DNA of 64,000 nucleotides from Setomelanomma holmii (Eukaryota > Ascomycota > Dothideomycetes > Pleosporales > Phaeosphaeriaceae), in the NCBI GenBank assembly GCA_010015745.1, contig ML978185.1:124001-188000 (forward strand), read 5' to 3'. The notes under the pieces were generated by a model. That model searched no databases. It was not told the DNA's origin and was given only the letters and a program-made list of their open reading frames with translations. Positions within the stretch are counted from its first letter, which is position 1. Every line of letters starts with the position of its first letter. Positions 45,978-58,248 of this stretch are shown piece by piece. Made by a program: the position numbers and the translations under genes.

Positions 45978-47688
45978 ATGAGTTTCCCTCCAAATGCCGC
46001 CACAGGCTCCACCGGTCCTTGGATCTGGGATGAGACTTACAAAAGATACTGGCGGTACGCCACAGATCCGAAAGGGCAGTACTCAAGAGATCTGCAAGGT
46101 ATGGTAGTCATCTGCAATCGACCTAGTGTTTCTGTTTTACTGATCATCCCTACCGGCGCAGGACAGTACGTGCGAATTTGGCAAGAGACTGAAGCTTCAG
46201 CTTCGCAGGCTGCGAGTACGGGTTACGCACCTCAAGTGGGTTATAGCACCCAACCACAGACTGTCGCGCAGGGTGTGCAACAGCATAACGCGAAATATGC
46301 ATGTGTCACATTGTCAGACGAATGGCTTTGCTGACCAGCCGATGTAGCAGACTTCGAGCCACCCTCAATCACAATATGCAACTTCCCATGCGCATCAGCA
46401 AGCGACTAGCGGAGCTGGTGGCCCTTTGCAGTCAGTGACACGACCTGAGCCTGTTGTATCCAATCCCATCAAGCTTATGTCTTTCAGGCGATCGCGGATC
46501 GATTCGGTATCAGGGCATGATGCCATGGCCGAAGGAGGTCAGTGCATCGTATATAAACAGTTTTGTTATTCTGATGATCCAAGCTCCTGAGAGCATCAAG
46601 CAAAAGATCGAATTCAAGGGCACACCGGAACGTGGATGGACTGAGATTGACGAGAGTAAGTACAATGTTAAGTGTTCGGCGTCTGTGACTGACTCACCCA
46701 AAGACTATCGAGTTAGAAGTCGACGAGAAGAGCATGCATTCTTCAAACAGGGCCGAGTATTCGCCATGCTGTACTCCGAGACAGCTAGCGATCCCCTGCC
46801 GCCCCGAAACGCAACTGACAATAGCAACTTCACCCGAGCAAACTATGCAACAACAAATCCCGCTATGATCCAAGGAAGATGGGGTCAAGTCATTCACTCG
46901 CAAATTCGAAGATTCGTAGTTGTCAGGGTCAAAGCGAACCAGCACTTTGTGGAAGCTTGGTCGGTCTCCATATGACTTTACACCTTGCTCGGCTGATCTA
47001 TAATAGTTCTATAACCACTTACGGGGGGCGCGGTTGTTTGAAGCCCGGCTGCTATCCATCAGAACATACCGCGGTATACTTGAAAGGGTGTACACCACAG
47101 TATCTGGAAGGGGAGAGAGAAAGAGGCATGGACAAAGATCCTGTCGCTATTGAAGCGACCGACATCAATGAGACAATGGATCCAATTTCTAGACTCCGCC
47201 TTGGTAAAGTGTACTCTATAGAGTGCAATGTTAAGGTTAGAGACATAGGGAAGGTGGTTCCAGAAGACATGGGGAAGCTCTTGCACTATCACCGACAAGA
47301 AATGAACAATGGATTCGAACCAGATGACGACCACGAGTCTATGCCGCCGCCAAGCACTACTTCTTCATTTTTGCAAGCGGCACGGCCCACTCATCATCAT
47401 GTCTCTGGCAACCAGAGCAGCCAAAGTGGGCAAAGTTACCAGGCTACACAGGGATATCAGCACGGTTACCAACAGGCCCAGGCATACCAGACTGCCACAG
47501 GCTTTCAGAATCCTTCTGGCTACCAACAAACCACGGGCTATCAGCAGGCCGCGGGCTATCAACAAACTCCTGGATACCAAATGGCGCCTGGCTTTCAACA
47601 GGCTCCTGGCTACCAGTATCCAACCGGCTATCAGTACCCTGCAGGCTACCAGTATCCCCACGGCCACCAGGATCACTCGGGCCGGTAG
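45978..47688 (+). CDS. DUF6590 protein with GYQ repeat tail
   Basis: Fungal DUF6590 protein of unknown function. Exon 1 is 45978..46098 (MSFPPNAATGSTGPWIWDE, the N-terminal Trp/Tyr element). A 63-nt intron follows, then an exon from 46162 with a Gln-rich linker. Between about 46305 and 46500 one or two introns are needed; the likely first runs from 46305 to the TAG before CAGACT, and the second is unresolved. The core is HAFFKQGRVFAMLYSETA, IRRFVVVRVKANQHFVEA, then intron 46960..47006 (47 nt) that restores CSITTYGGRG, then DPISRLRLGKVYSIECNVKVRDIG. The C-terminus is a Tyr/Gln-rich repeat tract. If the 46.3-46.5 kb part cannot be spliced, the gene may be damaged. Confidence 0.7.
47452..47679 (+). 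repeat. GYQ hexamer-like coding repeat
   Basis: About a dozen tandem copies of a 6-residue unit of the type GYQQxP (variants GYQQTT, GYQQAA, GYQMAP, GFQQAP, GYQYPT) end the DUF6590 protein. Such Tyr/Gln-rich low-complexity tails are often prone to phase separation or aggregation; that is inference here. Confidence 0.85.
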
Positions 47689-50231
47689 TCACATTTGCAG
47701 GGAACCAGCATACACATACGTTTCTCTTTCTCTCTTGGAGTCACCTGATCCACTTTTTCCTTACCTTCAACCACGTCATCTAAGTTGCTGCTGCCAGATG
47801 TGCCCACAGAGGCAACGATAATAGTCGTTCACGCACCGAACAAGCTGATGGATCTTAATATATGTAAGCGCGAAAGCAAACGAATAGATACGTTAGTGAG
47901 CTGAAATGACATATACTTTTACCGTCGTTTCGTCCACTTAAATGTGATACCATTCCCTTCGCCCATAACATGCGAGCCAGTGAGAAGCTCAATAACTTCA
48001 AGATCTGCCTGCTCGCTTCATTTATTGGGTCCTCTTCGGGTGAGAAGGCTTGGACCAATGAGCCCCTGAGCAACGTGCGCGGCCCCTGGATGAAAACCCA
48101 CAAGTGAGGCCGTAGCTGATCGTCGACTCAGATTCAACGCGAAAGCGCGTACGTGTCTCTAAATGTTACACAGAGTAAGCCAGTCATGCGACTTTGCGGC
48201 GATACAGGTAGGTTTCTGCCTACCCCATACGCCAATCAGATCGAGAGAAGCTCTGCAGTGGAACATAATCCTTGCAATGAGTCTTCAATTGACAAGGACG
48301 GAGAAGTTCAGCGAACGCAAAACTTCGCGCATCCTGGACCTCCATCTGACCGTTTCGTAGCAAGGATGATGCGCCGGGTACCCGTGCGCGACCACCCGCG
48401 TGGAGGTGGGGCCCGCGAAGTGGGCCGTCATTTCGCCCTCCCGCCCTGTTGTTTGAGAGACCTCAGGAGATCGCGCCTAAGGCAGAAAATTTAGCGATTC
48501 ACGATGCATCTAGCGCGGCTACTTAAAGCTTAATCCCGAAGAAAGTTACGAACATGTGTTTGCGATGCGTGTAAAAGAATGCTCGCAATGCTCAGTGCGC
48601 ACCTGAGATGATGTGTCACATTCTTTAGTCCACGGCCGGAAGCTTGCAGCACATTCGATAAAGCGGCAAAACAAAATGCGAGACCTGGCTGTCGCCTGGC
48701 CAGCTTATCCCGCCCTACCAAGGCATGACGGACAGTGACGCGCCTCTAGGACTCCACACGGAGTCCGCCATACTCACACAAAGGGGTAATGTGTGCTTAC
48801 TTCGTCCGACGCTATCGAGTCGGACTTGCCTAACACATCGAACACTGTCATCTCGCGGACGACGTTCAGGAAGGCTCAGCTCTTGACTGAGACGGAAGGA
48901 GCTGGGCGCGGGGCAGTCATGACCTCCCTGCTAATTGCTGATAACAACGCGACGCAAGCTGCAACGCTACCCGAATCGCTGTGCCCAGGACGCCCAGCTA
49001 ATATGGTAAACCAATGGCGTGCCTTGAGAAGGGAAGCGCAAAGTCGTACGACATGCGATGGAGTGGTGCGCGTCTCCCGAGTGAATTCGTGCGCAATATC
49101 GAGAAAGGACGTTTCAATGATGGTTAGACAAGTGTACAAGGCAAATGCTTGTGTGGCTGGGTTGTTCACACGAGGCTGGCGTGACTGGCTGATGGAAGTG
49201 AGGTCAGTGCTTTACAGCTCATTTCCAGAAACCTTAGAATGAGGCGCTGAAGCACATCGTGGCGACAAGGCCGGCGGCTCGGTGGTTCTGCCATCTCTGG
49301 GCTTTTGCAATTTGCCTGGCCGTGTTGAAAGTGGTTAAAGTGTTGGTCGTCAAGATCTGACAGGCCAATGTCATGTTCAAGGCTGTACGGCCAGCTTACG
49401 AGCAGGCAACAGCAGTGCTGAGCTTCAGCGTGGGGCGGAACATGCTTCATGAAAGCGGTGTGAGAACGTACCAAATTAGATCGAGACGTACGGGTTACGT
49501 CTGGCAGGCCAATCCAGGGCAGAGATCTGCCACAATATGGGCATCCAAACATGCTACCTGGCAGCCAACGTCCAATGTCAAAGCACTCCAATCATATTCT
49601 GGTCGCATCCTACACAACACATGGTTTCCATCTCCGTACATCTGACCAATACCAAAGATACACGGGTCCAAATTGGGACCAAAACGCGCAGTGTCCCGAT
49701 CTGAAACCATGATTGACCCAATTTATGTCCAGTATTTGGCCTAGGACACAGGTGCAAGACGTGACTGGGGATAATCAGATCCGCGAGTTGGAGGCAGGGT
49801 GAGCCTTGGGAACAACATCCGGGCACTTACTCGATCCACTGGCTATTCCTCGCTGTGGTCAGAGGTGTTGCCTTATTCAGAACATGGACATGGGAGATAC
49901 TTTGTTGGCATTCCAAACCCAGATGACGAAGGGGATATTCCGGAGCCGGTCCCCCGGTAGGATCGTTGAGCAAAAATGGAAGTAACCAGTCTGTGAGATC
50001 TTGCCAGCGAGCTTAGTTTGTACATAATCGAATCCAAACATATGCTCATAACACCCAAACTGAGCACCGATACGCTATATACAAGTACGAGAAGAGAGGA
50101 TGCTGTACAACAGGCAAGGAAAGGCTGATAGGGGTATATGCGAGTGAATTCAGGCAAGGAAAACCATTTTGCTCGGAGGCCAGAAACCAATTAAGGTTCG
50201 CAGTGGGCATATGTTGTCCTCATGGGGAAAG
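47689..50231. other. Gene-poor spacer
   Basis: About 2.5 kb between the GYQ DUF6590 gene and the second coiled-coil gene. The frames present (longest near 48793-49242 and 49166-49591) overlap on opposite strands, mostly lack ATG starts and show no domain. I see nothing supportable. Confidence 0.45.
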
Positions 50232-52476
50232 TCAGCAAGTGAGGTTGGCCGAGAATAGCTCTGGCAGCCTTGAAGGTCCTGGTAAGCGGAATGGGTTGTC
50301 TGAGAGCGATACAAAAGGAATGTTCTCCAAGTGGCTAGTCCTCTCATCCTGCGTTAGATCGACCGAAGAATGCGAGGAACGTGGAGTTAATCGCAGAAGT
50401 GGTAGGCTCCAAGGCTCTGGACTTTGTACTCTGATGTACGGCGCGACGGTCTTGGTGATATCACTTCTGCTGGCCGGAAGGTCTATCTCGCCTATCGAAC
50501 TTGCCGTTTTCGAATGGTCCAATGATCCGGGCCGTGGGGTGTCACTCAGTCCATGTGGTTGTTCACTCGACTTTTTCACTTGAAGTGGATAGGGTTGCAC
50601 TGTCTTCCGATTGACGAATAAGAAGTCCTGGGATGATGTTGTTACTGGTGCCCTCGTCGTTGACTGCACTCTTGTCATTGGTTTGACTGTCTCTACTGCG
50701 AAGATGGCATCTCTTGGGGATGAGTGGCTGTTCTCCGAAAATTCGTGGCTTCCAAGATTTTGGGGGCTGGCTGTCTGATCGTTATCTGTTCGAGGTTCCT
50801 GCCGCACAGTGTCCGCATTAACAGATGAGACGCGAGACCAACCACCTTCAACGCTTGATGCCGAAGAGACGTCCAGGCCGGATGACGTGCGCGTGACTGT
50901 CGTCGGTTCAGTGGAAAGCGAGTGAACGCTTGGGGAACGAGCATCAAAGGTGACATGCTTTGGACCTGGCTCCATAAGATCGCTAGGCTTGATCTGGAGC
51001 GGGAAGTCCACGTCCTCCAAAGCGTCTACAATTTCATCGAGCGAAATAAGTGGACTGGTGGTAAGTGCTTTGGTATGGACATCGTCGACAACTACTGCTT
51101 CGAGCAGCATGTTCAGAGTTGCAGAAGCCGCTTGACTCACGGACGTTCGTGGTGCTGTAGTATCTCCAGTATGGAACGCGGTCCTGCCTGGGCTATCCGA
51201 CTTCCAGTGCTGAAGAACGAGCTGCCACCATTCGTTGTCACCCATCTCACTCGACAATTGACTCCGAAGCTGAGCTTTTTGCAAATGCGAATGTTCAAGA
51301 GCATCCAGTAACCAGTCTTCGATCCTTGACCGCGTATCTGCCCAATTTAGGCGAACTTGAGTTAAATCGGTCTCACTATAAGGCCGAGTGAGGGTCTGGA
51401 TAACTTCCTCATTTTTCGTCGGTACAGCGGATAAAGACAACGACATTGGAGCACATCGTTGTATAGACACAAAATCAAACGATGCTAAGAGAGTATCCGT
51501 CTGCGCGGTGCATTGTTCTTGTGCGGTAAGCTGATGTAGGTCCAGAACATTCGCAGGCAGTTCATCGAGTTCAGGCAAAGCAGGGATATACTGAAGCTCC
51601 AGAAGGTCAGACGAGCCCTCAATCAGTCCACGTGTGTCAACATCTGCCGACGCAGGTGCGAGAAGTGTTGAAGCCAACGGAGTAGCTGCAAACATGTCTT
51701 CGACGAACTGCTTTTCCCTTTCTGTGTATTTCCACTCTTCTAGATTATAGTGTTCTTCAGCTTGCTCGAACTCGACCTCTTGTTCTCCGAGTCTATCTCT
51801 CCAGATGTCCGCATCTTCGATAGCGTATTGGACGTCTTGAGGCAGATCAAGACCTCGTTCGAGCAAGTACCTTTTGACACGATCAAAAGCGACGCCTGCC
51901 TGTGTTGCTGCCTGAGCCCTGGTCGTGCGCAATTCCTGGCGCCTCTTACGGAGTCGAAAGCGTACCCCAATCATGCTCTCTCTGGCATCTTGCAATTCGT
52001 CTTGGTGGTCCTCGATCCGGTTGAGAAGGTCTTGGTACGAATTGCGGCTTGCCGACTGACGCACGGGCGTGAAAGGGGAATCCAGAGTCTGGTGCTCAGC
52101 CAGTGGACCGGGTGTAGTACCAAAGCCGGTCGAGATCGGTGGAGGTAGATCAGGCATCCGCGACAGAAGATTTCTCCCGTCGACCTCGACCGGCTCGAGA
52201 GCTATATGGACGTTGGGGTCCGGTGGAGGGCTGCGGTACTCTTGATCAGGTAGCTCGTTGCTAGTAATGTGCGCTTCATGTGACCCCAGTCGCGCATTGC
52301 CAGGGATCGTTTTGAGTTGGTACGCATAGATCGGTTCTTCTTCATGGTGGGATTGTGACGCTAAACATGTGTCAGTCCAGAGCCTTGGTCGACATGGACT
52401 ACATCATTTTCTCACCTGATGGTAACAGTGCAGTGCTCGAGGAGGCACGTGAGTTACATGCCTTGTTCTGCAACAT
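50232..52476 (-). CDS. Coiled-coil family protein, copy 2
   Basis: A 729-residue protein. Exons are 52416..52476 (MLQNKACNSRASSS) and 50232..52360, with a 55-nt intron at 52361..52415 (GTGAG donor, GACTGAC branch, TTTAG acceptor). The Pro-rich N-terminus includes RSPPPDPNVHI. It is followed by long heptad coiled coils (RIEDHQDELQDARESM; EQEVEFEQAEEHYNLEEW). The shared family block is TRSRIEDWLLDALEHSHLQKA, then NEWWQLVLQHW. The C-terminal third is Ser/Thr-rich and disordered. No enzyme motif. It faces the DUF6590 gene at 52988 across 511 bp. Related genes lie at 42.3-45.2 and 62.4-64 kb. No known family is recognised. Confidence 0.8.
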
Positions 52477-52987
52477 TGACTGCTAACGTTCATTGTCGAA
52501 AATTCTGAAAGCTTTTGCAAGTTGGTGCAGGCTGAGAGGCGTCCCAAAAAGACACGACAGGCGGGCCCATATATTGTGCAATAGCGATCAAGCCATACTG
52601 GCAGGGATTGCACCGTGCGGAGCTCGCACCACCTTATGCGCCGAGCCAAAGGTGATTGATTGTCCTGGCTAAAGCGGCGCGATAAGTACGCCACAAGTGT
52701 GCCTAAACAGCTTAGACGTTCCGCTGGGCCAGCACACCTTCCGTCTGTTCTCCACACTCTCGAGGCTTCCCCACCAACCACGAGCCACGTTATGAACAGC
52801 ATCGCGAGCATGTGGACTGTATATAAACGATGCTGCATACTCCGCATAATGCGCACAGGATGCGCTGGTGTCAGGAAAGACTGCAGAGCCGCATTTACCC
52901 ACTCACAGCCCGACTTAAAAGCCCCTGGTAGACGTGGCCCAACCGCAGCAGCTCGGGAGATGTCGTACGTGTACTCCATGCGCGATC
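52477..52987. promoter_or_regulatory. Divergent promoter region, pair 2
   Basis: 511 bp between coiled-coil copy 2 (minus) and the DUF6590 gene (plus). A TATA-like TGTATATAAACG lies near 52818. On the plus strand that is about 170 bp before the DUF6590 ATG. Confidence 0.5.
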
Positions 52988-54303
52988 ATGTCCCAGCATC
53001 ATCAATTCGACACCGCATATCAGCGATACAAGTGCTTGCTTTATAACCAAGAGACCGGTTGGTTGATGCAGGCAGCGACATCAAGTAAACGCTGACTCGT
53101 ATTAGGTCAATGGCAGTTCGATCATTGGGAAGAACCGGGTTGGCAACCGCCCCCTCCAGACCCACCGCGAGTACAGGCCCAAGGAACGGCACAAAAGTAT
53201 GTGTCGACTTATTCAATCCTATAGAAGCCTTCTGATTTGGTATCTTTAGCATCCATCGCCGCCATGACTCTGTCGCAGCCTCTCCGAATGCTGTATCGTT
53301 CTCCTACATCGCAACGCCCAACCAAGGCTTCGCAGCACCGGCAACCTCCCAGCGCGTGTCCGCATCATCTTCTCATTCGTATCCCCAAGCCAGCCAGCTA
53401 CATCCTTACGGCGCCGGACAATGGACAAACGCGAACCCTTCGTCGATGTACGTGCAGTCTGCGACGAGCTCGAATTATATGCCGAACTCACAATACTTGA
53501 ACAATACGAACAGACCACGTCCAACAAATAGAGGCCGCGGTGGTAACATCGTGGGGACTTGGGGATCTGCGGGTGCGCTGCACTACGAAGAAGTTGATCC
53601 ATCTTACTGCGTCAAAGACAAGTCGTTTTTCTTCGTAGGACGCGTGTTTTCCGTGATCATGAACGAGACCGCTGGTTCCAACGCCATCAATTCGGGAACA
53701 GTTACCGATTACAACTCCTCAAGCTCGATCAACGCCGTCAAGTACAAAGACAACTACGTGTATACCAACGTTCGCAGGTTCATCGTGATACGGACGAAGC
53801 GTGAATTTTGCTACGCGTGTCCGATATTTACCTACTCTGGAAAGGCGACCACTAAAAGAGGCGTCAGGCCTAAAGAACATGGCATCGCATACTCGTGGGG
53901 TTCGCAGCCGCAATTGATCCCGGGCGAGGCTGGTATGACTAAGCCGTCTATTGCAGTAGTCATGGCTCAGGGTGTCCCGCTTCTACATGCAGCGTCTCGA
54001 ATCTACTATGGTATCATTCACCCGACACAACTCAATGTTAAGGTGAAGGAAATTGGCTACGTACCCACGGAACAAGTCCCGTATCTCATCGGTAACTGGA
54101 AGGAAGAAGATGAAGATGAGTCAGAACAAGACCCCGCAGTTGCAAGGAATGCCGAGATACCCGAAGAGGAAGGAGAGGACGACGACGACGACGATGATGA
54201 TTATGACGCACGAGCAGGCGCGTCTGCCAGCAGCGATCCGGCGGACGACGTTGACAAAGTCTCTGCAAAGTTTGGGAAGGCAACTCTGCATGGACCGCAG
54301 TGA
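52988..54303 (+). CDS. DUF6590 protein, intact copy
   Basis: The cleanest DUF6590 gene in the window: 404 residues from exons 52988..53057, 53106..53196 and 53250..54303. Introns of 48 and 53 nt keep phase. The N-terminal element is split by the first intron (MSQHHQFDTAYQRYKC, then GQWQFDHWEEPGW). A Pro/Ser/Gln-rich linker follows. The core has CVKDKSFFFVGRVFSVIMNE, VRRFIVIRTKREFCYACPIF, TYSGKATTKRGV and RIYYGIIHPTQLNVKVKEIG. The C-terminus is highly acidic with a run of Asp (EEEGEDDDDDDDDYD). No signal peptide or membrane segment. It forms a head-to-head pair with coiled-coil copy 2. Confidence 0.88.
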
Positions 54304-55205
54304 TCCCTTTCATGTCATTTGTCATCAACAAGCCGACTCGCTCAAACATGGTACGTCTTATTCTCAGTCTCCGTTCGACTTCTGCATCTATTTCAAACGA
54401 TATGGTTTTTGCATAAACGTGGACAACTCGTCCAAATCTTCTTTTTCGTATTGTTTTTCTCGCTGCGGTACTGCAAGCCTTCATCCAACATGATACGTTC
54501 AGCGACACAGTTTTTCCTTGCGGTATCTACTCGCCATTACGACTATGTTCCTTACTTTCTTTGTCCGACACCATACGATCGTCAGCGATACAGTCTAAGG
54601 GGAACTGGTCAATAACTCTTCTTCCAAATGGAATATGTCATATCCGTAACACGTAACGAACGATGCACTCATGCCATTCGGTATGCAGTGTCTCATGAAT
54701 GCTTCAGCTAGGGCCCTCACTGATCGCTGGCCATCCATCCGTCACATGTAGGCATACAAGTGCTTAGGATGAGCGTGTAACCTGACATCGGGAATTCAGA
54801 GGTTCCGAAATTTCTGTCAATATTCACCTACAACAACCTTGAAGAGCCACACAATCGAAGCTCATACCTCGCAGCCTGGCAGCCTGGGCAGCCACGAGTT
54901 ACAACCCCGCACAGCTGAGTTCGCTACGCTTCATAGGTTACTCGGCACGTGCTCGGCTCTGCAGTCACTCCTAAACCACGCAACGTGCCCATCAACCATT
55001 CCTGAGGCCTTAACAATGTATCAAACACAAGCCAAGTGCTCTTAACGGACTCGCCGAGTATATTGTGTGCGCGTGTCATTAAATGCTAAAGAGCTGCATG
55101 TTCAGCTTACAGCACTTGCAGCCGAGGAAAACACGATCTCTACAGTACGTGTGCTCCGTTCCATCGCTCGGTCGGTCTGTAACGTTACGATTGGCGTGCA
55201 AAAGT
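54304..55205. other. Spacer, no gene seen
   Basis: About 900 bp after the intact DUF6590 gene. Short frames only; nothing supportable. Confidence 0.4.
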
Positions 55206-55601
55206 ATGTCCCAGTCAAGCGCTGACACGCATTACGTCTACGACCAGCAGTACATTGCGCCGGCTATTGTTCGGCTTTGTCGTGTGAGGGCGCAGAGACA
55301 GAGACGCGCAATCCAGTTGCGGCCTCATCTTGGTCTCCGGCGATTCGAAGAAGGTCTTCATAGGGGTTTAAGTGACCAGAAAACCCAACCGGCTCAAACA
55401 CTGAGTTGGTACGAAGGGCGGGTGGATGACATCGAATGGGTACGGAACGGACATTGGTTGAGGGTCGAACTTTCTGGACGGGACACGATGATTGTTTACA
55501 TGTTGAGACGGGTCATTAGGCTGGAAGCTCTGAGAATGGACATCGAGAAGAAGAATGTCGATATCATTGTCAACACCAAGAAAATCGGCATGCACGTCTG
55601 A
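55206..55601 (+). CDS. Small protein with a DUF6590-type first exon
   Basis: A 131-residue frame from ATG 55206. Its start (MSQSSADTHYVYDQQY) matches the first exon of the DUF6590 genes at 52988 and 56454, also at DNA level (the GCTGACACGC stretch is shared with the latter). The rest is different: basic, then WYEGRVDDIEWVRNGHWLRV and a C-terminal helix, with no DUF6590 core. It may be a new gene formed from a DUF6590 5' end, or a relic with lost introns. Confidence is low that the frame is expressed as drawn. Confidence 0.4.
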   Translation: MSQSSADTHYVYDQQYIAPAIVRLCRVRAQRQRRAIQLRPHLGLRRFEEGLHRGLSDQKTQPAQTLSWYEGRVDDIEWVRNGHWLRVELSGRDTMIVYMLRRVIRLEALRMDIEKKNVDIIVNTKKIGMHV

Positions 55602-56453
55602 AGGTGAGCCTGACACTGTTGGTGATGGTGCGTCTATGAATAAGTCTGGAGATGTGGCGCGCAACTCTGATTCCAGATCAATAGGCTACAGCTGTGTGAA
55701 CTTAGTCTACATACCCGATGGCGCCAACTCGTTGTAATCCTCACGGCCAGGTGCACACTCCATCTTTGTATGCACGTGGGACATTGAGCGCAAATGCTCA
55801 TGCTAATCGATACTATGGCTACAGGTGATCATAAGGTCGAGGATGCTTGCCGCGAGCAAACGCGCGACGAAGGAAGATCAACTGTTTTGGTGACCGTACT
55901 TCTGCAGTGAGTTGTCAGCCTGTGTCACGGTTTAGAGTCTCTCTTGCCTTGTCACGGTCTGATCTCTCTTTCTCTTGCTGCTGTCGCAACTCACCTTTGC
56001 TAAGACGTTACTGCTTCTACTGCACTAGCGTTGTTATGGTCACTCAACTATATGTACTGTTTTGTAGCTTCACACAATACAACCTCAGTTCAATCCTTCA
56101 ATTCTTCCTGCATGCGCACTGTTCACCCACCGCAACAGCCTGGCACCTCAGTTCACAAGGTACATGTGAACTGCGTCTCTCACGTGACTCTTTGTCACTT
56201 GCTTACTCATCGTGGTTGTGTATATAATTGCTCTCTGTAGCTCTCTCAATACAACAACCTTCTACTTTCTTCATGTCTGCTCTGTCCTCTCACATCTGAC
56301 ATGAGTCAACGCAACCTTGCATTGAAGCCACCAACAGCCCGGGGCAGTCCACCTCCTCAGCCCGACTCAACCAACGACGCGTCTACGTGGCAGCACCGTT
56401 GTTCTCTCGCGGTGCTCGGCCATGTCGTTCCTGTACAACGGACATGCGCAAGA
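55602..56453. other. Spacer, no gene seen
   Basis: About 850 bp with pyrimidine-rich, promoter-like sequence before the next DUF6590 copy (a TATA-like TGTATATAATTG near 56218 and CT-rich tracts around 56235-56295). Confidence 0.4.
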
Positions 56454-58248
56454 ATTTCCCACTCAAACGCTGACACGCGTTTACTATACGACTCACAATA
56501 CAAGAGATACAAATGAATAGTATACAACCGCGCGACTCGTAAGTTGCATCGCGAGCTTGGTGGGACAAGCTGACGTTCGTAAGAGCAATGGAGGCTCTCA
56601 ACATGGATGTCACCTGATTCGCAATCATCACAGTAGCTCGCATTCTTCGACTGCCTCACTCAAACGGCCTAATCAGTCCAAGCAATGGCCGTGTGGGGCT
56701 ACAATTCTACCAGCCTCTCCTTTCGCGGGACCGGGCTATGTAGCGCCGGGATATGGCCATCGTCAGCAGTCATATCCGTCCAATACGATAGACGATCAAC
56801 TCCCAACCTTCCCACGAGGAGCAGGGCAGCTACTTTATGGCACTTACATAAAAGGAGAAGGTGGGTCCGAGATGGACAAACTAGACCAAGTTTTAGCGTG
56901 GAACACAACCCTTTTTCACGGAAAGAAGAGTATTCGTGGTCATCATAAACGAGACTGCTAGAGGAACAAACGACGAAGTCCCAATAGACTACAACAGCTC
57001 TTGGTCTGGCGCCAAAAACGTCAATCTCAACATCAACGCTGTCAAGTACCAAGACAACCTCGTACACACACAAACGCGAAGATTTGTGGTCGTGCGTGCA
57101 AAAAAAGAATTCTGTTATGCCTGCCCTATATTCACGTATGGTGGACAAGCAACCACAAAGCGTGGAGTACGCGTTGCGGAACACGGCATTGCGTTTTCAG
57201 TCGGGCAAGATCCAGAACTCGTCAGCGGTAAAACAGGCATCACGAAACCTTCTCTGGGAGTTAAAGATGGCTCCAGACGAGCCCCCTCTAGAGAAAGCGT
57301 CGCGAATTTATTTTGGAATCCATCATCCTATCCAGTACAATGTCAAGGTGAAGGCATCGGGCACGTGCTTTCCGAGCCAACCTTGATCGGAAACTGGATG
57401 GAGGAGGAGGATCGAGACATTGCCACGAAACAATCGCCTGCATTTACAGCTGCAACTGCGAATTCCATCAGCGAGTTTGCGGAAGTTCCTGAGGAAAAAC
57501 CCAACGACGGTAATGCGCCAATGTCCAAGAGCGATTTTAAAAAAGCGGTAACGGTTGTCGATCCCTACCTCTATCATGCTACGAATAGCGAGCACGGTTA
57601 TGATGCTTCACTAGCTCCTCACATATATCCCCCGACCTACAATCCCTATGAATACCATCACGAGCATAATGCACAAGGTTATCATCCGACTCCAGCCCAC
57701 ACAGCTATCACCCAACGCACAACCCTCACGGATGGCATTATCAAAAAGCGCCTTACCGCTATCATCCGTACTGGAACAAGATGGGCTATCATGCCAAGGA
57801 ACATCCTGAAGGCTTCCATCCTGTCATCAACAAGTACTTTTATCACCTCAAAGACAACAAGTTTGGATACCATTCCCAGGATAACCCATATGGATATCAT
57901 CCATCCTTCAACCCTCACGGTTATCACAACGTGTACAACTCAAATGGATATCATCCGCACCTTCAGACGAACGTCTACCACCCGCACTGGAATCCTGGTG
58001 GGGCAGCTAGTCATGAAGAGGACGACGATAATGGCGGTGATTATGCCGACGCAAACGATGATGATGTTGATATTGACTACAGTCTTGGTGGATGGGCGCA
58101 AGACGCAAGTTCGTACGAGCTCGATCACTCTACGAGGAAAACGCCTGAAATGTACAGTTTATGTATTGAAGGCAACCAGCAACGATATTCTGTCAACTTT
58201 CTGCACCTCTGTAGGCTTAAGTACTACTTCTCAACCACCTATCTCTAA
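56454..58248 (+). pseudogene. DUF6590 pseudogene with GYH repeats, ended by a transposon
   Basis: Close relative of the intact copy at 52988, with several lesions. The start codon reads ATT instead of ATG at 56454..56456 (SHSNADTRLLYDSQYKRYK follows). A conserved Cys codon is TGA at about 56514. Frames change before FFTERRVFVVIINET (near 56915), again in the stretch SRIYFGIHHPIQYNVKVKASG (near 57270 and 57355), and near 57700. Recognisable core: RRFVVVRAKKEFCYACPIFTY, TTKRGVRVAEHGIAF. The C-terminus is a His/Tyr repeat tract and an acidic block, and the frame finally runs into the terminal repeat of the pogo-like element at 58194. I give no repaired protein; the copy looks dead. Confidence 0.75.
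57641..57990 (+). repeat. GYH/NP coding repeat tract
   Basis: Degenerate tandem units of about 9-13 residues around GYHP and NPxGYH (NPYGYHPSFNPHGYH, SNGYHPHL), spread over two frames because of a frameshift. The His/Tyr density is striking. It occupies the same C-terminal position as the GYQ repeats of the 45978 gene. Confidence 0.75.

Noticed and set aside
48793..49591. Two long overlapping frames on opposite strands
   Set aside because: No conserved motifs or splice signals; probably chance open frames.
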